The translations under genes and the position numbers were made by a program. A DNA stretch of 64,000 nucleotides from CAVQXR01 sp046330455. Lineage in GTDB: Bacteria > Actinomycetota > Thermoleophilia > Gaiellales > Gaiellaceae. The DNA is taken from positions 62,001 to 126,000 of the forward strand of contig JAXLSU010000009.1 in assembly GCA_046330455.1 (NCBI GenBank), given 5' to 3'. The notes under the pieces were generated by a model, which searched no databases, was not told where the DNA came from, and saw nothing but the letters and a program-made list of their open reading frames with translations. Shown piece by piece: positions 43,748 to 52,334 of the stretch. The first letter of the stretch is position 1. Every line of letters starts with the position of its first letter.

Positions 43748-45186
43748 TGCCGGACGCCCACCTGGACGTTACGGAACCGGCACGGCGACGCGCCGTGGGA
43801 GACGTGCGCGAGCTGGCCCGGCTGACCCTTCCCGCAGTTCGTATGGCCGGCGAGCCACCAGGAGGCCGGCCCTGCCACGGCGTCGAGCGAGGCCCAGAAT
43901 CGCGGTGTCACTCCCATGTAGGTCGCGTCGCGCAGCATCCGGCCGCGCCTACCGTTGCGGATCTCCCAGGCGATCTGCGTTCCGAACTGGAAGTTCAGTC
44001 GTTTGTCGTCGATCGACCAGCTCCGGTTCGTCTCGAGGTAGACGCCTTCGTCCACGTCCGCGAGCAGGTCGTCGAGCGTGCCCTCGCCGGGATCGAGGTG
44101 GAGGTTCGTCATGCGTACGAGCGGCATCCGCGCCCAGCCGTCCGCGCGCATCGAGCCGCCGCGGCCGATCCCGAGCGTGGCCGCCGTCTCGCGGGAGGTG
44201 AGCACCCCGACGAGCACGCCCTCGCGCACGATCGGCTCCGGCGCCGCCGCCACCCCCTCGTCGTCGAACGCGAACGTCCCGAGCCCGCCGGGCGTCGTCG
44301 GGTCGGCCGTGACGTTCATGAGCGGCGATCCGTACCTGAAGCGCCCGACGTCGTCCGCTGCGAGGAAGCTCGTGCCCGCGTAGGCCGCCTCCGAGCCGTA
44401 GATCCGATCGAGCTCGATCGGATGCCCGACCGACTCGTGGAGCTGGAGCTGTGCCTGCTCGGCGTCGAGCACGAGCGTCGTCGTCATCGGCGGGCACGGA
44501 TCGGCCGACAGGAGCGCGACGGCCTCCTCGGCCACCCGCGGTGCCTCACGCTCGAGCCCGAGCGCCTCGATCGTCTCCCAGCCTCCCTGGAAGCTCGCGC
44601 CGCCGTGGGCCATGGGATAGCTCCGGACCTGGAGGAGGCCGTCGCGCACGGCGATCGCATTGATCCCGGCGCCCGTTTCGAGGATCTCGTGGAACGTGTC
44701 CGCCCCCTCCGACGAGCGAAGCCAGCGACGCTCGCGCTGGGCGCGTACCGATGCCTCGGCCACCCGGACATCCTCTGACCTCAGGCCCGCCTCGGCGCGC
44801 AGGCAGAGCTCGACCTTCTCCGAGAGCGGGACGTCCACCGGGTTTCGCGCCGCCGCCGTCCGGTACTCGCCGCGGCCGGGCGCGAGCGGTGCGAGCGTCA
44901 CCCTGCGCCGGGCCGAGCCGCGGGAGCCCGCCCGTGCGAGCCCGACGGCCCTGAGCGCTGCATCGCGGGCGCCCTCCCCGTCCAGGCGGTGGGTCGACGC
45001 GAACCCCCAGGCTCCGTCGACGAGCACGCGAACGCCGATCCCGGCGGTCTCCGAATCGTCGACCGTGTCGACCTGGCCGTTGCGCGTCGCGACGTGCTGC
45101 TCGCGCCGCTCGACGACGCGGACGTCCGCGTGCTCGGCTCCGGCGGCGACGGCCGCGTCGAGCCCCTGGTCACAGAGCGCCTTCAT
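43744..45186 (-). CDS. tldD: TldD metalloprotease subunit
   Basis: Zinc protease subunit of 480 residues. The catalytic HExxxH is in LQLHESVGHPIELDRI, and the third ligand Cys is in AGHTNCGKGQPGQ. N-terminal part VVERREQHVATRNGQVDTV is the usual TldD start. Works with TldE encoded directly downstream. ATG 45186. The genes may process a ribosomally made peptide or a PQQ precursor; a PQQ-type dehydrogenase gene lies 168 nt upstream on the same strand, but there is no pqqA-E cluster in the window. Confidence 0.93.
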   Translation of the reverse strand: MKALCDQGLDAAVAAGAEHADVRVVERREQHVATRNGQVDTVDDSETAGIGVRVLVDGAWGFASTHRLDGEGARDAALRAVGLARAGSRGSARRRVTLAPLAPGRGEYRTAAARNPVDVPLSEKVELCLRAEAGLRSEDVRVAEASVRAQRERRWLRSSEGADTFHEILETGAGINAIAVRDGLLQVRSYPMAHGGASFQGGWETIEALGLEREAPRVAEEAVALLSADPCPPMTTTLVLDAEQAQLQLHESVGHPIELDRIYGSEAAYAGTSFLAADDVGRFRYGSPLMNVTADPTTPGGLGTFAFDDEGVAAAPEPIVREGVLVGVLTSRETAATLGIGRGGSMRADGWARMPLVRMTNLHLDPGEGTLDDLLADVDEGVYLETNRSWSIDDKRLNFQFGTQIAWEIRNGRRGRMLRDATYMGVTPRFWASLDAVAGPASWWLAGHTNCGKGQPGQLAHVSHGASPCRFRNVQVGVRQ

Positions 45187-45353
45187 CCGGCGAGCCTAGT
45201 CGTTTCGAAGGCTGCCCGTACGCCGGACAGCTGCGGGGCCGGGCCGTTCGGTGACCCGGTCTGTGCCTTCCTGCCCTGCTTGCCGTTCACGTCCGGGATC
45301 AGCGAGTCACGTCCCGCACGAAGCGCTCGCCGGCCATCCCCGGCGTCCGGGGC

Positions 45354-46505
<1,152 letters not shown>

Positions 46506-46580
46506 GTGCGGTGGTCGGGCGGCACGGATCCCGGCGCCCATGAGCACAGTAGCGAGCACCGGCAGGTCACGAGCCCGGAA

Positions 46581-46613
46581 GCGTGAGGCGGCGCCACCGG
46601 CGCCGCCTCACGC
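46581..46613 (-). terminator. Perfect 15-bp hairpin directly after tRNA-Leu
   Basis: GCGTGAGGCGGCGCC and GGCGCCGCCTCACGC are exact reverse complements around an ACC loop. On the minus strand the hairpin begins 5 nt after the tRNA-Leu 3' end, so it most likely terminates that transcript. No U-tract. Confidence 0.7.
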
Positions 46614-46617
46614 GCAG

Positions 46618-46701
<84 letters not shown>

Positions 46702-46775
46702 GCAGGCGTGCGCATTGTAGCGACTCCGACACGCTCCTCTGACGCCTTCGACACGCTTTGCGGACAGCTCCGGGC

Positions 46776-46804
46776 TTGACGCCGTCCGGGGGCCGCGCTA
46801 GGCT
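46776..46804 (+). promoter_or_regulatory. lexA promoter
   Basis: TTGACG at 46776-46781, 17-nt spacer, TAGGCT at 46799-46804. Transcription would start at about 46811, inside the SOS box that follows. Confidence 0.75.
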
Positions 46805-46810
46805 CGAATA

Positions 46811-46824
46811 CGAACAGATGTTCG
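46811..46824 (+). promoter_or_regulatory. SOS box (LexA operator)
   Basis: CGAACAGATGTTCG, matching the Gram-positive consensus CGAAC-N4-GTTCG exactly. It overlaps the expected transcription start of lexA, 15 nt before the start codon region, so LexA should repress its own gene. Confidence 0.88.
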
Positions 46825-46838
46825 ATCACGGAGGGACG

Positions 46839-47462
46839 ATGGTCTCGGAGCGACAGAAGGAGATCTACGACTTCATCCTCGCCTATCACCGCCGGCACGG
46901 CTATCCACCGACCGTGCGCGAGATCGGTGCCGAGGTCGGTCTCGCGTCACCGTCCACGGTTCACGTGCATCTCGCAAAGCTCGAGGACGCCGGGTACATC
47001 CGTCGTGATCCGGCGAAGCCGCGAGCCCTCGAGCTCGTCGGGCGCAAGGCCGGGCCGGAGGCTCCGGCCGACCGTGTCCGCGTCCTCCCGCTCGTCGGCG
47101 AGATCGCCGCCGGCGCGCCGCTGCTCGCCGAACAGAACATCGACGACTACCTCGCCGTACCCGAGCCGCTGTCGCGGGGAGAGGACGAGTTCCTGCTGCG
47201 TGTCAGGGGCGACAGCATGATCCAGGCCGGCATCTTCGACGGCGACTTCGTCGTCGTCCGCCGCCAGCAGACCGCCGAGAACGGCGACATCGTCGCTGCG
47301 CTCGCCGGGAGCGACGAGGCGGCCGGCGAGGCGACCGTCAAGAGCTTCTACCGCGATCGCCGCGGGATTCGCCTCCAGCCCGAGAACGACGCCCTAGAGC
47401 CGCTCTACCCGGAGCACGTCCAGATCCTCGGGAAGGTTGTCGGCCTCTTCCGCCGCCTATGA
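46839..47462 (+). CDS. lexA: SOS-response repressor LexA
   Basis: 207 residues from ATG 46839, preceded by CGGAGGGACG; the longer frame to 46758 would cover promoter and SOS box and is rejected. Winged-helix DNA-binding domain: VSERQKEIYDFILAYHRRHGYPPTVREIGAEVGLASPSTVHVHLAKLE. S24 peptidase domain: cleavage site Ala91-Gly92 in EIAAGAPLLAEQ, Ser126 in VRGDSM, Lys168 in EATVKSFYRD. RecA filaments trigger self-cleavage at Ala-Gly, which derepresses SOS genes. The promoter and operator upstream show autoregulation. A small zinc-ribbon gene overlaps the stop codon. Confidence 0.97.
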   Translation: MVSERQKEIYDFILAYHRRHGYPPTVREIGAEVGLASPSTVHVHLAKLEDAGYIRRDPAKPRALELVGRKAGPEAPADRVRVLPLVGEIAAGAPLLAEQNIDDYLAVPEPLSRGEDEFLLRVRGDSMIQAGIFDGDFVVVRRQQTAENGDIVAALAGSDEAAGEATVKSFYRDRRGIRLQPENDALEPLYPEHVQILGKVVGLFRRL

Positions 47463-47680
47463 CAGTCGCGATGCCCATCTGCTCCGACACGTTGGAGGCC
47501 GGCTTTGCCGAAGTCCTGCTCGACGAGGTCCTCCGCGTGCTCGATGAAGTCGGCGCCGGGGAGTGCCTCGTGTGCGGCGAGCTCGTGGACGTCGGGCGGG
47601 GCGGGCACGTCCACTGTGCGGTCTGCGGGTCGGTGCTCGAGGCTCCGGCTCGCCCGGGAGGCCAGCTGGCGATGGTCTGA
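47459..47680 (+). CDS. Small zinc-ribbon protein downstream of lexA
   Basis: 73 residues from an ATG that overlaps the lexA stop (ATGA). The helix DTLEAGFAEVLLDEVLRVLDEVGAG is followed by CLVCGELVDV and HCAVCGSVLE, two CxxC knuckles that should bind one zinc. It has the look of a small regulatory or nucleic-acid-binding protein and is co-transcribed with, and coupled to, lexA, which would make it SOS-inducible. No known family is recognised. Confidence 0.65.
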   Translation: MTVAMPICSDTLEAGFAEVLLDEVLRVLDEVGAGECLVCGELVDVGRGGHVHCAVCGSVLEAPARPGGQLAMV

Positions 47681-47843
47681 CCTTCCGGCGTCAAGGATCT
47701 GGACACAGCTCGCAGGCGGGGTAAGTGTCTCGACTCGTGCCGTGCGCACGTGCCGGCGGCGGACGGCAGGCGCCGGGCTTCTGGACGGTGTGATCCGGCC
47801 GAGGCGGCGCGCAGCCCTCGCCCTCGCGACGCCTGGGGCCCGC

Positions 47844-48263
47844 TCAGGCGAGGCCGAGAGCCTCGGTGATCCGTGCGATCGCGGCGGTCTCCTCGTCCTG
47901 CACACCGCCCTTGGCTTCCGCTGCAGCGTTCGCGATGTCGAGGACGAACGTCCGGTAGGGCTCGAGCTCGTCGGGGGCCTTGGCGGCGAGTAGCGCAACC
48001 GAGCTCGTGAGCGAGGTGAGGGTGCCCTCAACCTCGGACCGGGAGGCGAACACCCCGAAGCCGGTTCCCCGGTCGGAAGCGAGCTCGCGGACGAGCTGAC
48101 TGGCGCTCTCGCGGTGCGCCGTGAGCGCCCTGGCCACCGCGCTCGCCTCTCCGAAGCTGTCCGTGAAGTCCCGGTGTGCCTCCGCGACGAACAGCCCGGT
48201 GCCGGTCACACCCCGATGGAGATCGTTCCACTCGCTCTCGTTGAAGTCGCCCTTACCTGCCAT
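47844..48263 (-). CDS. Hypothetical protein (139 aa)
   Basis: Acidic, mostly helical soluble protein from ATG 48263 (MAGKGDFNESEWNDLHRGV). Segments GLFVAEAHRDFTDSFGEASAVARAL, KAPDELEPYRTFVLDIANAAAEAKGG and DEETAAIARITEALGL look like a helix bundle. It resembles uncharacterised actinobacterial proteins, distantly like tellurite-resistance TerB-type bundles, but without clear metal-binding residues. Convergent with the lexA unit and divergent from rnpB. Confidence 0.65.
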   Translation of the reverse strand: MAGKGDFNESEWNDLHRGVTGTGLFVAEAHRDFTDSFGEASAVARALTAHRESASQLVRELASDRGTGFGVFASRSEVEGTLTSLTSSVALLAAKAPDELEPYRTFVLDIANAAAEAKGGVQDEETAAIARITEALGLA

Positions 48264-48373
48264 CGGTGCCTCCTCGATCGTCGACGTCGGGTCCTGAGCG
48301 CCTCAGCCTACTGTCGGCGTGGCCGTGGGGGTCGATGCCCGGCGCGCCCTCCGTCATTCGGGTCGGGCGGCGC

Positions 48374-48379
48374 TACACT
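48374..48379 (+). promoter_or_regulatory. -10 element of rnpB
   Basis: TACACT ends 7 nt before the 5' end of the RNase P RNA inferred from its P1 helix. The -35 at 17 nt upstream (CCGTCA) is weak. Confidence 0.6.
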
Positions 48380-48386
48380 GCGCGAT

Positions 48387-48742
48387 GCAGGCCGGGTGGC
48401 CGCGGGCCGTTCGCGGCCCGAGGAAAGTCCGGACACCGCAGGGCAGGACGCTGGGGAAACCCCAGGCGGCGAAAGCCGACGGAAAGTGGCACAGAAACGA
48501 CACCGCCCGCGCGCGCGTCCCGGGAGCGCCCAGGAGGTGAGCGCGGGTAAGGGTGAAAAGGTGGGGTAAGAGCCCACCAGCGTCGTGGTGACACGGCGGC
48601 TGGCCAAACCCCGTCCGGTGCAAGGCGAACAGGCTCCGCCACAGGTGGCCCGCCGAGGAGCCGGGTAAGCCGCTCGAGCCGCCGGGAGATCGGCGGCCTA
48701 GATGGATGGTCACCCTCGACAGAATCCGGCTTACAGGCCTGC
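48387..48742 (+). ncRNA. rnpB: RNase P RNA, class A
   Basis: Catalytic RNA that matures tRNA 5' ends. P1 pairs GCAGGCC (48387) with GGCCTGC (48736-48742). Conserved blocks present in order: GAGGAAAGTCCGGAC, CAGAAACGAC, a GGGTGAAAAGGTGGGGTAAG segment, GGTGCAAGGCGAACAGG and TAGATGGATGGTCACCC, then ACAGAATCCGGCTTACAGG. Size about 356 nt is normal for the ancestral type. Any ORF drawn across it is spurious. Confidence 0.96.
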
Positions 48743-48749
48743 TACGGAA

Positions 48750-48771
48750 GAAGCCCCGGAAACGGGGCTTC
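48750..48771 (+). terminator. rnpB intrinsic terminator
   Basis: GAAGCCCCG and CGGGGCTTC (9 bp) with a GAAA tetraloop, 7 nt after rnpB, followed by TCCTAT rather than a T-run. Confidence 0.85.
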
Positions 48772-48917
48772 TCCTATGCCTGTGACGAGGTCTCGCCCGG
48801 GGGAGTGGCCGATCGCCTTCGCGTGTCGGTCCTCATGGCGGTTGCCTGTGACCGATTACGACTTCGAACTCGGCACTGTCGTGCCAGGGCGGTGAGCCAC
48901 GTCCTGACCCTCTACGA

Positions 48918-48951
48918 GGTCATTTGAACGAATCCGGGGTCAAATGACCCC
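48918..48951. repeat. Inverted repeats in the rnpB-histidine kinase gap
   Basis: GGTCATTTGA (48918-48927) is the reverse complement of TCAAATGACC (48940-48949); the second arm also belongs to GGGGTCAAATGACCCC, a palindrome with a 2-nt centre. It lies in the gene-free stretch 48772-49018, about 70 nt past the kinase stop (which is read leftward), and may be a terminator or a dispersed palindrome. Nothing else is seen in that gap. Confidence 0.6.
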
Positions 48952-49018
48952 AAGCTGCGTCGAGTCGAGGTGCGTGTGGCCGGGCAGTTCCTGCACCTGC
49001 CGCAGTCCGTCGAGAGCC

Positions 49019-50425
49019 TCAGGCGTCCGGACCGGACCCCGCGAAGACCTCGGCCACTGGCGTCTCGCGTGGCAGGGCGATCGTCACAACGGCGCCGTTG
49101 GGGCCGAGGTTGGCCGCGCGCGCCCGACCCCCGTGGGCCTCGGCGATCGCCCGCACGATCGCGAGCCCGAGCCCTGACGCTCCGCTCCCGCGCGCCTCGT
49201 CTCCGCGCGCGAAGCGGTCGAAGGCACGCGGCAGGAAGCCCGGCGGGAACCCCGGCCCCTCGTCGGCGACCCGGAGCTCGACGAGCCCGTCATGCCCGGT
49301 CGCCTCGAGCCGCACGGTCCCGGCCCCGTGGAGGAGCGCGTTGTCGACGAGATTCCCGAGCGCCTGCTCGAGCCGGAGCGGGTCTCCCACGACCTCGAGA
49401 CCGGGAGCGGCGTCGACGGCGAGCGAGCGGCCCCCGGCACGGGCCCTGCTCTCGAACCGGCGCGTGACCGTCGCGAGCAGGTCGCCCGGGAGGATCTCGA
49501 CCCGCTGCAGGGGAAGGCCGCCCTCGTCCAGGCGGGCGAGCACGAGCAGATCCTCGGCGAGGCGGGCGAGGCGGTCGGCCTCCTCCGCCGCCGAGCGGAG
49601 CGCGTCCTCGAGCTCCTCCCGCGAGCGCGGGCGGCGCAGGGCCAGCTCGAGCTCTGCCTGGAGGAGGCCGAGCGGCGTGCGGAGCTCGTGGCTCGCGTCG
49701 GCGACGAAGCGGCGCTCGCGAGCGATCCCGGCCTCCAGCCGGTCGAGCATCGCGTTCAGCGTCTCACCGAGCCGGTGGATCTCGTCGCGTGCGGCCGGGA
49801 GCGGTAGACGCTGCCCGGAGGCGTCACTGCCGATTCCGGCGGCACGCCGGCGCATCGCCTCGACCGGCCGCAGCGCGGCGGCGGCCAGGAAGTACCCGGC
49901 AAGCGACGTGAGGAGCAGGGCGAGCGGGCCCGCGATGAACAGCTGTGCGAGGAGCCCGTCGAGTGCCTCCTCGACATCCTCGAGCGAGCCGCCGACGAGC
50001 AGCACAACGGGCCCGTCTGCCCCGGTGGCGGGAGTCAGGAGCAGCCGCGCCGGCTCGCCCGCGAGCCCGGGCACATCGTCCCGTCGCAGGAAGAGCGGTG
50101 CCGCAAGCGCACGCGCCAGCTCATCCGGCGTGGCGAGAGGGCCCTCCCCGACCGAAGGGGACGTCGCCACGACCGAGCCGTCTCGTCCCAACACCTGTGT
50201 GAAGCCCTCGTCGTCCTCGGAGACCCGAAGGCTCGGCTCGAGGTCGGCGCCTTCGGCAACGAGCGTCGACAGAGCCTCAGCCCGCACCTCAAGGCCCTCG
50301 TCGAGCTGATCCCGCAGCGACTCCCCGAGCCGGGCGTACAGGAAGGCTCCGACCCCGGCCAGTACGATTGCCATCCCGAGCGTGAACGCGAGCGTGAGCC
50401 GGATCCGGATCGGGACGCGGCTCAC
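49019..50425 (-). CDS. Sensor histidine kinase
   Basis: Membrane kinase of 468 residues that pairs with the response regulator encoded upstream. Start GTG 50425 overlaps that gene's stop (GTGA). TM1 is IRLTLAFTLGMAIVLAGVGAFLY, then a periplasmic sensor of about 130 residues, TM2 LFIAGPLALLLTSLAGYFLAAAAL, a HAMP domain (LRPVEAMRRRAAGI), phospho-acceptor His in FVADASHELRTPLG, and HATPase boxes N (LGNLVDNALLHG), G1 VADEGPGFPPGF and G2 GLGLAIVRAIAEAHGG. EnvZ/PhoR type. The divergent exported protein at 51230 is a probable target. Confidence 0.94.
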   Translation of the reverse strand: MSRVPIRIRLTLAFTLGMAIVLAGVGAFLYARLGESLRDQLDEGLEVRAEALSTLVAEGADLEPSLRVSEDDEGFTQVLGRDGSVVATSPSVGEGPLATPDELARALAAPLFLRRDDVPGLAGEPARLLLTPATGADGPVVLLVGGSLEDVEEALDGLLAQLFIAGPLALLLTSLAGYFLAAAALRPVEAMRRRAAGIGSDASGQRLPLPAARDEIHRLGETLNAMLDRLEAGIARERRFVADASHELRTPLGLLQAELELALRRPRSREELEDALRSAAEEADRLARLAEDLLVLARLDEGGLPLQRVEILPGDLLATVTRRFESRARAGGRSLAVDAAPGLEVVGDPLRLEQALGNLVDNALLHGAGTVRLEATGHDGLVELRVADEGPGFPPGFLPRAFDRFARGDEARGSGASGLGLAIVRAIAEAHGGRARAANLGPNGAVVTIALPRETPVAEVFAGSGPDA

Positions 50426-51099
50426 GGCGGATCCCTGCGCAGACGGTAGCCCGCCCCGCGAACCGTCTCGAGCGACGCCCGTCCGAACGGGCGATCGATC
50501 TTCTCGCGAAGGTACCGAACGTACACATCGACGACGTTCGAGCGGTTCTCGTAGCCGTAGTCCCAGGCGTGCTCGAGCAGCTGATAGCGGCTGAGGACCT
50601 GGCCCGGACGTCGCATGAACGTCTCGAGCAGCGCGAGCTCCTTCGCCGACAGCGAGATCTCCGTGCCGGCCCGCCACGCCTGCCGGGTCGCCGGGTCGAG
50701 ACGCAGGTCGCCGACCTCGAGCACGGCCGGCCGCTCGGGCGCTCCGCGGCGCACAAGCGCTCGCAACCGTGCGAGCAGCTCGGCGAACGAGAACGGCTTC
50801 ACGAGGTAGTCGTCGGCTCCGGCGTCGAGCCCGTCGATGCGATCCTCGACGGCGTCGCGGGCGGTCAGCATCAGCACGGGGCTCCAGACCCCGGTCTCCC
50901 GGAGGCGGCGGCAGAGCTCGAATCCGTCGAGGCCCGGCAGCATCACGTCGAGGACGACGGCGTCGTACTCGACGGCCCGCGCCATCCAGAGTCCCTCCTC
51001 GCCGGTGCCCGCGACGTCGACCGCGTGGCCTTCCTCCGCAAGCCCGCGGCGCAGGAGACCGGCCAACTTCGGCTCGTCCTCGACGACCAGGATCCGCAC
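50422..51099 (-). CDS. OmpR/PhoB-family response regulator
   Basis: 225 residues. Receiver domain with phospho-acceptor Asp in YDAVVLDVMLPGLDG, acidic pocket in ILVVEDEPKL, and switch Lys in DDYLVKPFSFAELL. C-terminal winged-helix OmpR domain: LSAKELALLETFMRRPGQVLSRYQLLEHAWDYGYENRSNVVDVYVRYLREKI. Operon with the kinase at 49019-50425 (4-nt overlap). Likely controls the divergently transcribed PepSY-like gene through the inverted repeat at 51130-51167. Confidence 0.96.
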   Translation of the reverse strand: MRILVVEDEPKLAGLLRRGLAEEGHAVDVAGTGEEGLWMARAVEYDAVVLDVMLPGLDGFELCRRLRETGVWSPVLMLTARDAVEDRIDGLDAGADDYLVKPFSFAELLARLRALVRRGAPERPAVLEVGDLRLDPATRQAWRAGTEISLSAKELALLETFMRRPGQVLSRYQLLEHAWDYGYENRSNVVDVYVRYLREKIDRPFGRASLETVRGAGYRLRRDPP

Positions 51100-51129
51100 A
51101 GCCTCATTGTGACCCCGAACCTGAGAGGA

Positions 51130-51167
51130 GCGTGAGAGCTGGCCGGGCGCGCGTCAGGCTCTCACGC
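51130..51167. promoter_or_regulatory. Inverted repeat between the divergent regulator and PepSY-like genes
   Basis: GCGTGAGAGC (51130-51139) and GCTCTCACGC (51158-51167) are exact reverse complements, 18 nt apart. A further CGTCTCAT lies just right of it, giving tandem half-sites CTCTCACG and CGTCTCAT. Position fits a shared operator for the OmpR-type regulator. Confidence 0.5.
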
Positions 51168-51229
51168 CCGTCTCATCGAGCGCTCCTACGGTGGCTCCAT
51201 CGCTCCACGACGAGACGAGGAGGGGCACG

Positions 51230-52219
51230 ATGAGACACAGGTGGATCGCCGGCGCGGTGCTCGTCACCGCGGCCGGAGCGCTGTCGGCGGGAATCGCGAT
51301 CGCTGCCGGCGGAGGCGATGGCGAGCAGGCACCGACCGGTGCCGCGCTCGAGCAGGCCGCGGCGGCGGCGCTCGCACATACGGGTGGGGGCACGGTGCTC
51401 GAGGTCGAGGCGGGCGACGACGGCGCCGCCTACGGGGTCGAGGTGCGACTCGCGGACGGTAGGCAGCTCGAGGTCGACCTCGCCGAGGACCTTACGGTCG
51501 TGGGGCAGGAGGTAGACGACGATCGCCGGACCGAGACGGACGGCCGGGCCGAGGCGACCGCGAGCCCGACGCTGCCCCGGGGCGCCGAGGCGGTCACGCT
51601 CGATCCGGCGGACTTCGTGGCCCGAATCGACAATCCCTACTGGCCCATGAGCCCCGGAACGACGCGGACGTACCACGAGACGGACGCCGACGGAGCCCTG
51701 CTGGTCGTCGAGGTCACCGTCACCGGAAAGACGAGGACGATCCTCGGCATCGAGGCCACGGTCGTCCACGATGTCGTCACCCAGAGCGGCGAGCTCGTCG
51801 AGGACACCTACGACTGGTACGCCCAGGATCGCTGGGGGAACGTCTGGTACCTCGGCGAGGACACGAAGGAGTACGAGAACGGGAAGGTCGTCAGCACCGC
51901 GGGCTCGTGGGAGGCCGGCGTCGACGGTGCGCTCGCCGGGATCGCCGTTCCCGGGGATCCGCAGGTCGGGCTCTCTTACCGGCAGGAGCACGACGCGGGC
52001 GACGCCGAGGATCAGGGTGAGGTCGTCAGCCTCTCCGAACGGGTCACCGTCCCGTTCGGGAGCTTCGAGGACGTGCTCATGACCCGCGACACGACGCCGC
52101 TCGAGCCCGACCTCGTCGAGCACAAGTACTACGCTCGCGGCATCGGCCCCGTGCTCGCGGTCGCGGTCTCGAGCGGCGGCGGCAGGGAGGAGCTCGTCAG
52201 GCTCGCGCCCGGTTCCTGA
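51230..52219 (+). CDS. Exported protein with PepSY-like N-domain
   Basis: 329 residues. ATG 51230 follows GAGGAGGGG and starts the signal peptide RHRWIAGAVLVTAAGALSAGIAIAAGG. Residues about 45-90 (LEQAAAAALAHTGGGTVLEVEAGDDGAAYGVEVRLADGRQLEVDL) have the PepSY pattern of protease-inhibitor-like or sensor accessory domains. The rest (NPYWPMSPGTTRTYHETDADG ... VHDVVTQSGELVEDTYDWYAQDRWGNVWYLGED) is a beta-rich domain common in exported actinobacterial proteins of unknown function. Divergent from a two-component system, which may sense and control it. Confidence 0.75.
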   Translation: MRHRWIAGAVLVTAAGALSAGIAIAAGGGDGEQAPTGAALEQAAAAALAHTGGGTVLEVEAGDDGAAYGVEVRLADGRQLEVDLAEDLTVVGQEVDDDRRTETDGRAEATASPTLPRGAEAVTLDPADFVARIDNPYWPMSPGTTRTYHETDADGALLVVEVTVTGKTRTILGIEATVVHDVVTQSGELVEDTYDWYAQDRWGNVWYLGEDTKEYENGKVVSTAGSWEAGVDGALAGIAVPGDPQVGLSYRQEHDAGDAEDQGEVVSLSERVTVPFGSFEDVLMTRDTTPLEPDLVEHKYYARGIGPVLAVAVSSGGGREELVRLAPGS

Positions 52220-52334
52220 GCGGCGGCATGCGAGGGTCGTCCGGCTGCGGCGCAGAATGCCGACCCTGCGAGCGCCGTCGTGCGAAGATTCGCGGGCAGC
52301 GAGGCAGGCAACCGAGCGAGCAAGGGGTCGGACG

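Noticed and set aside
48114..48713. Several ORFs over the RNase P RNA region
   Set aside because: They overlap a confident rnpB gene and the start of the hypothetical gene at 47844-48263.
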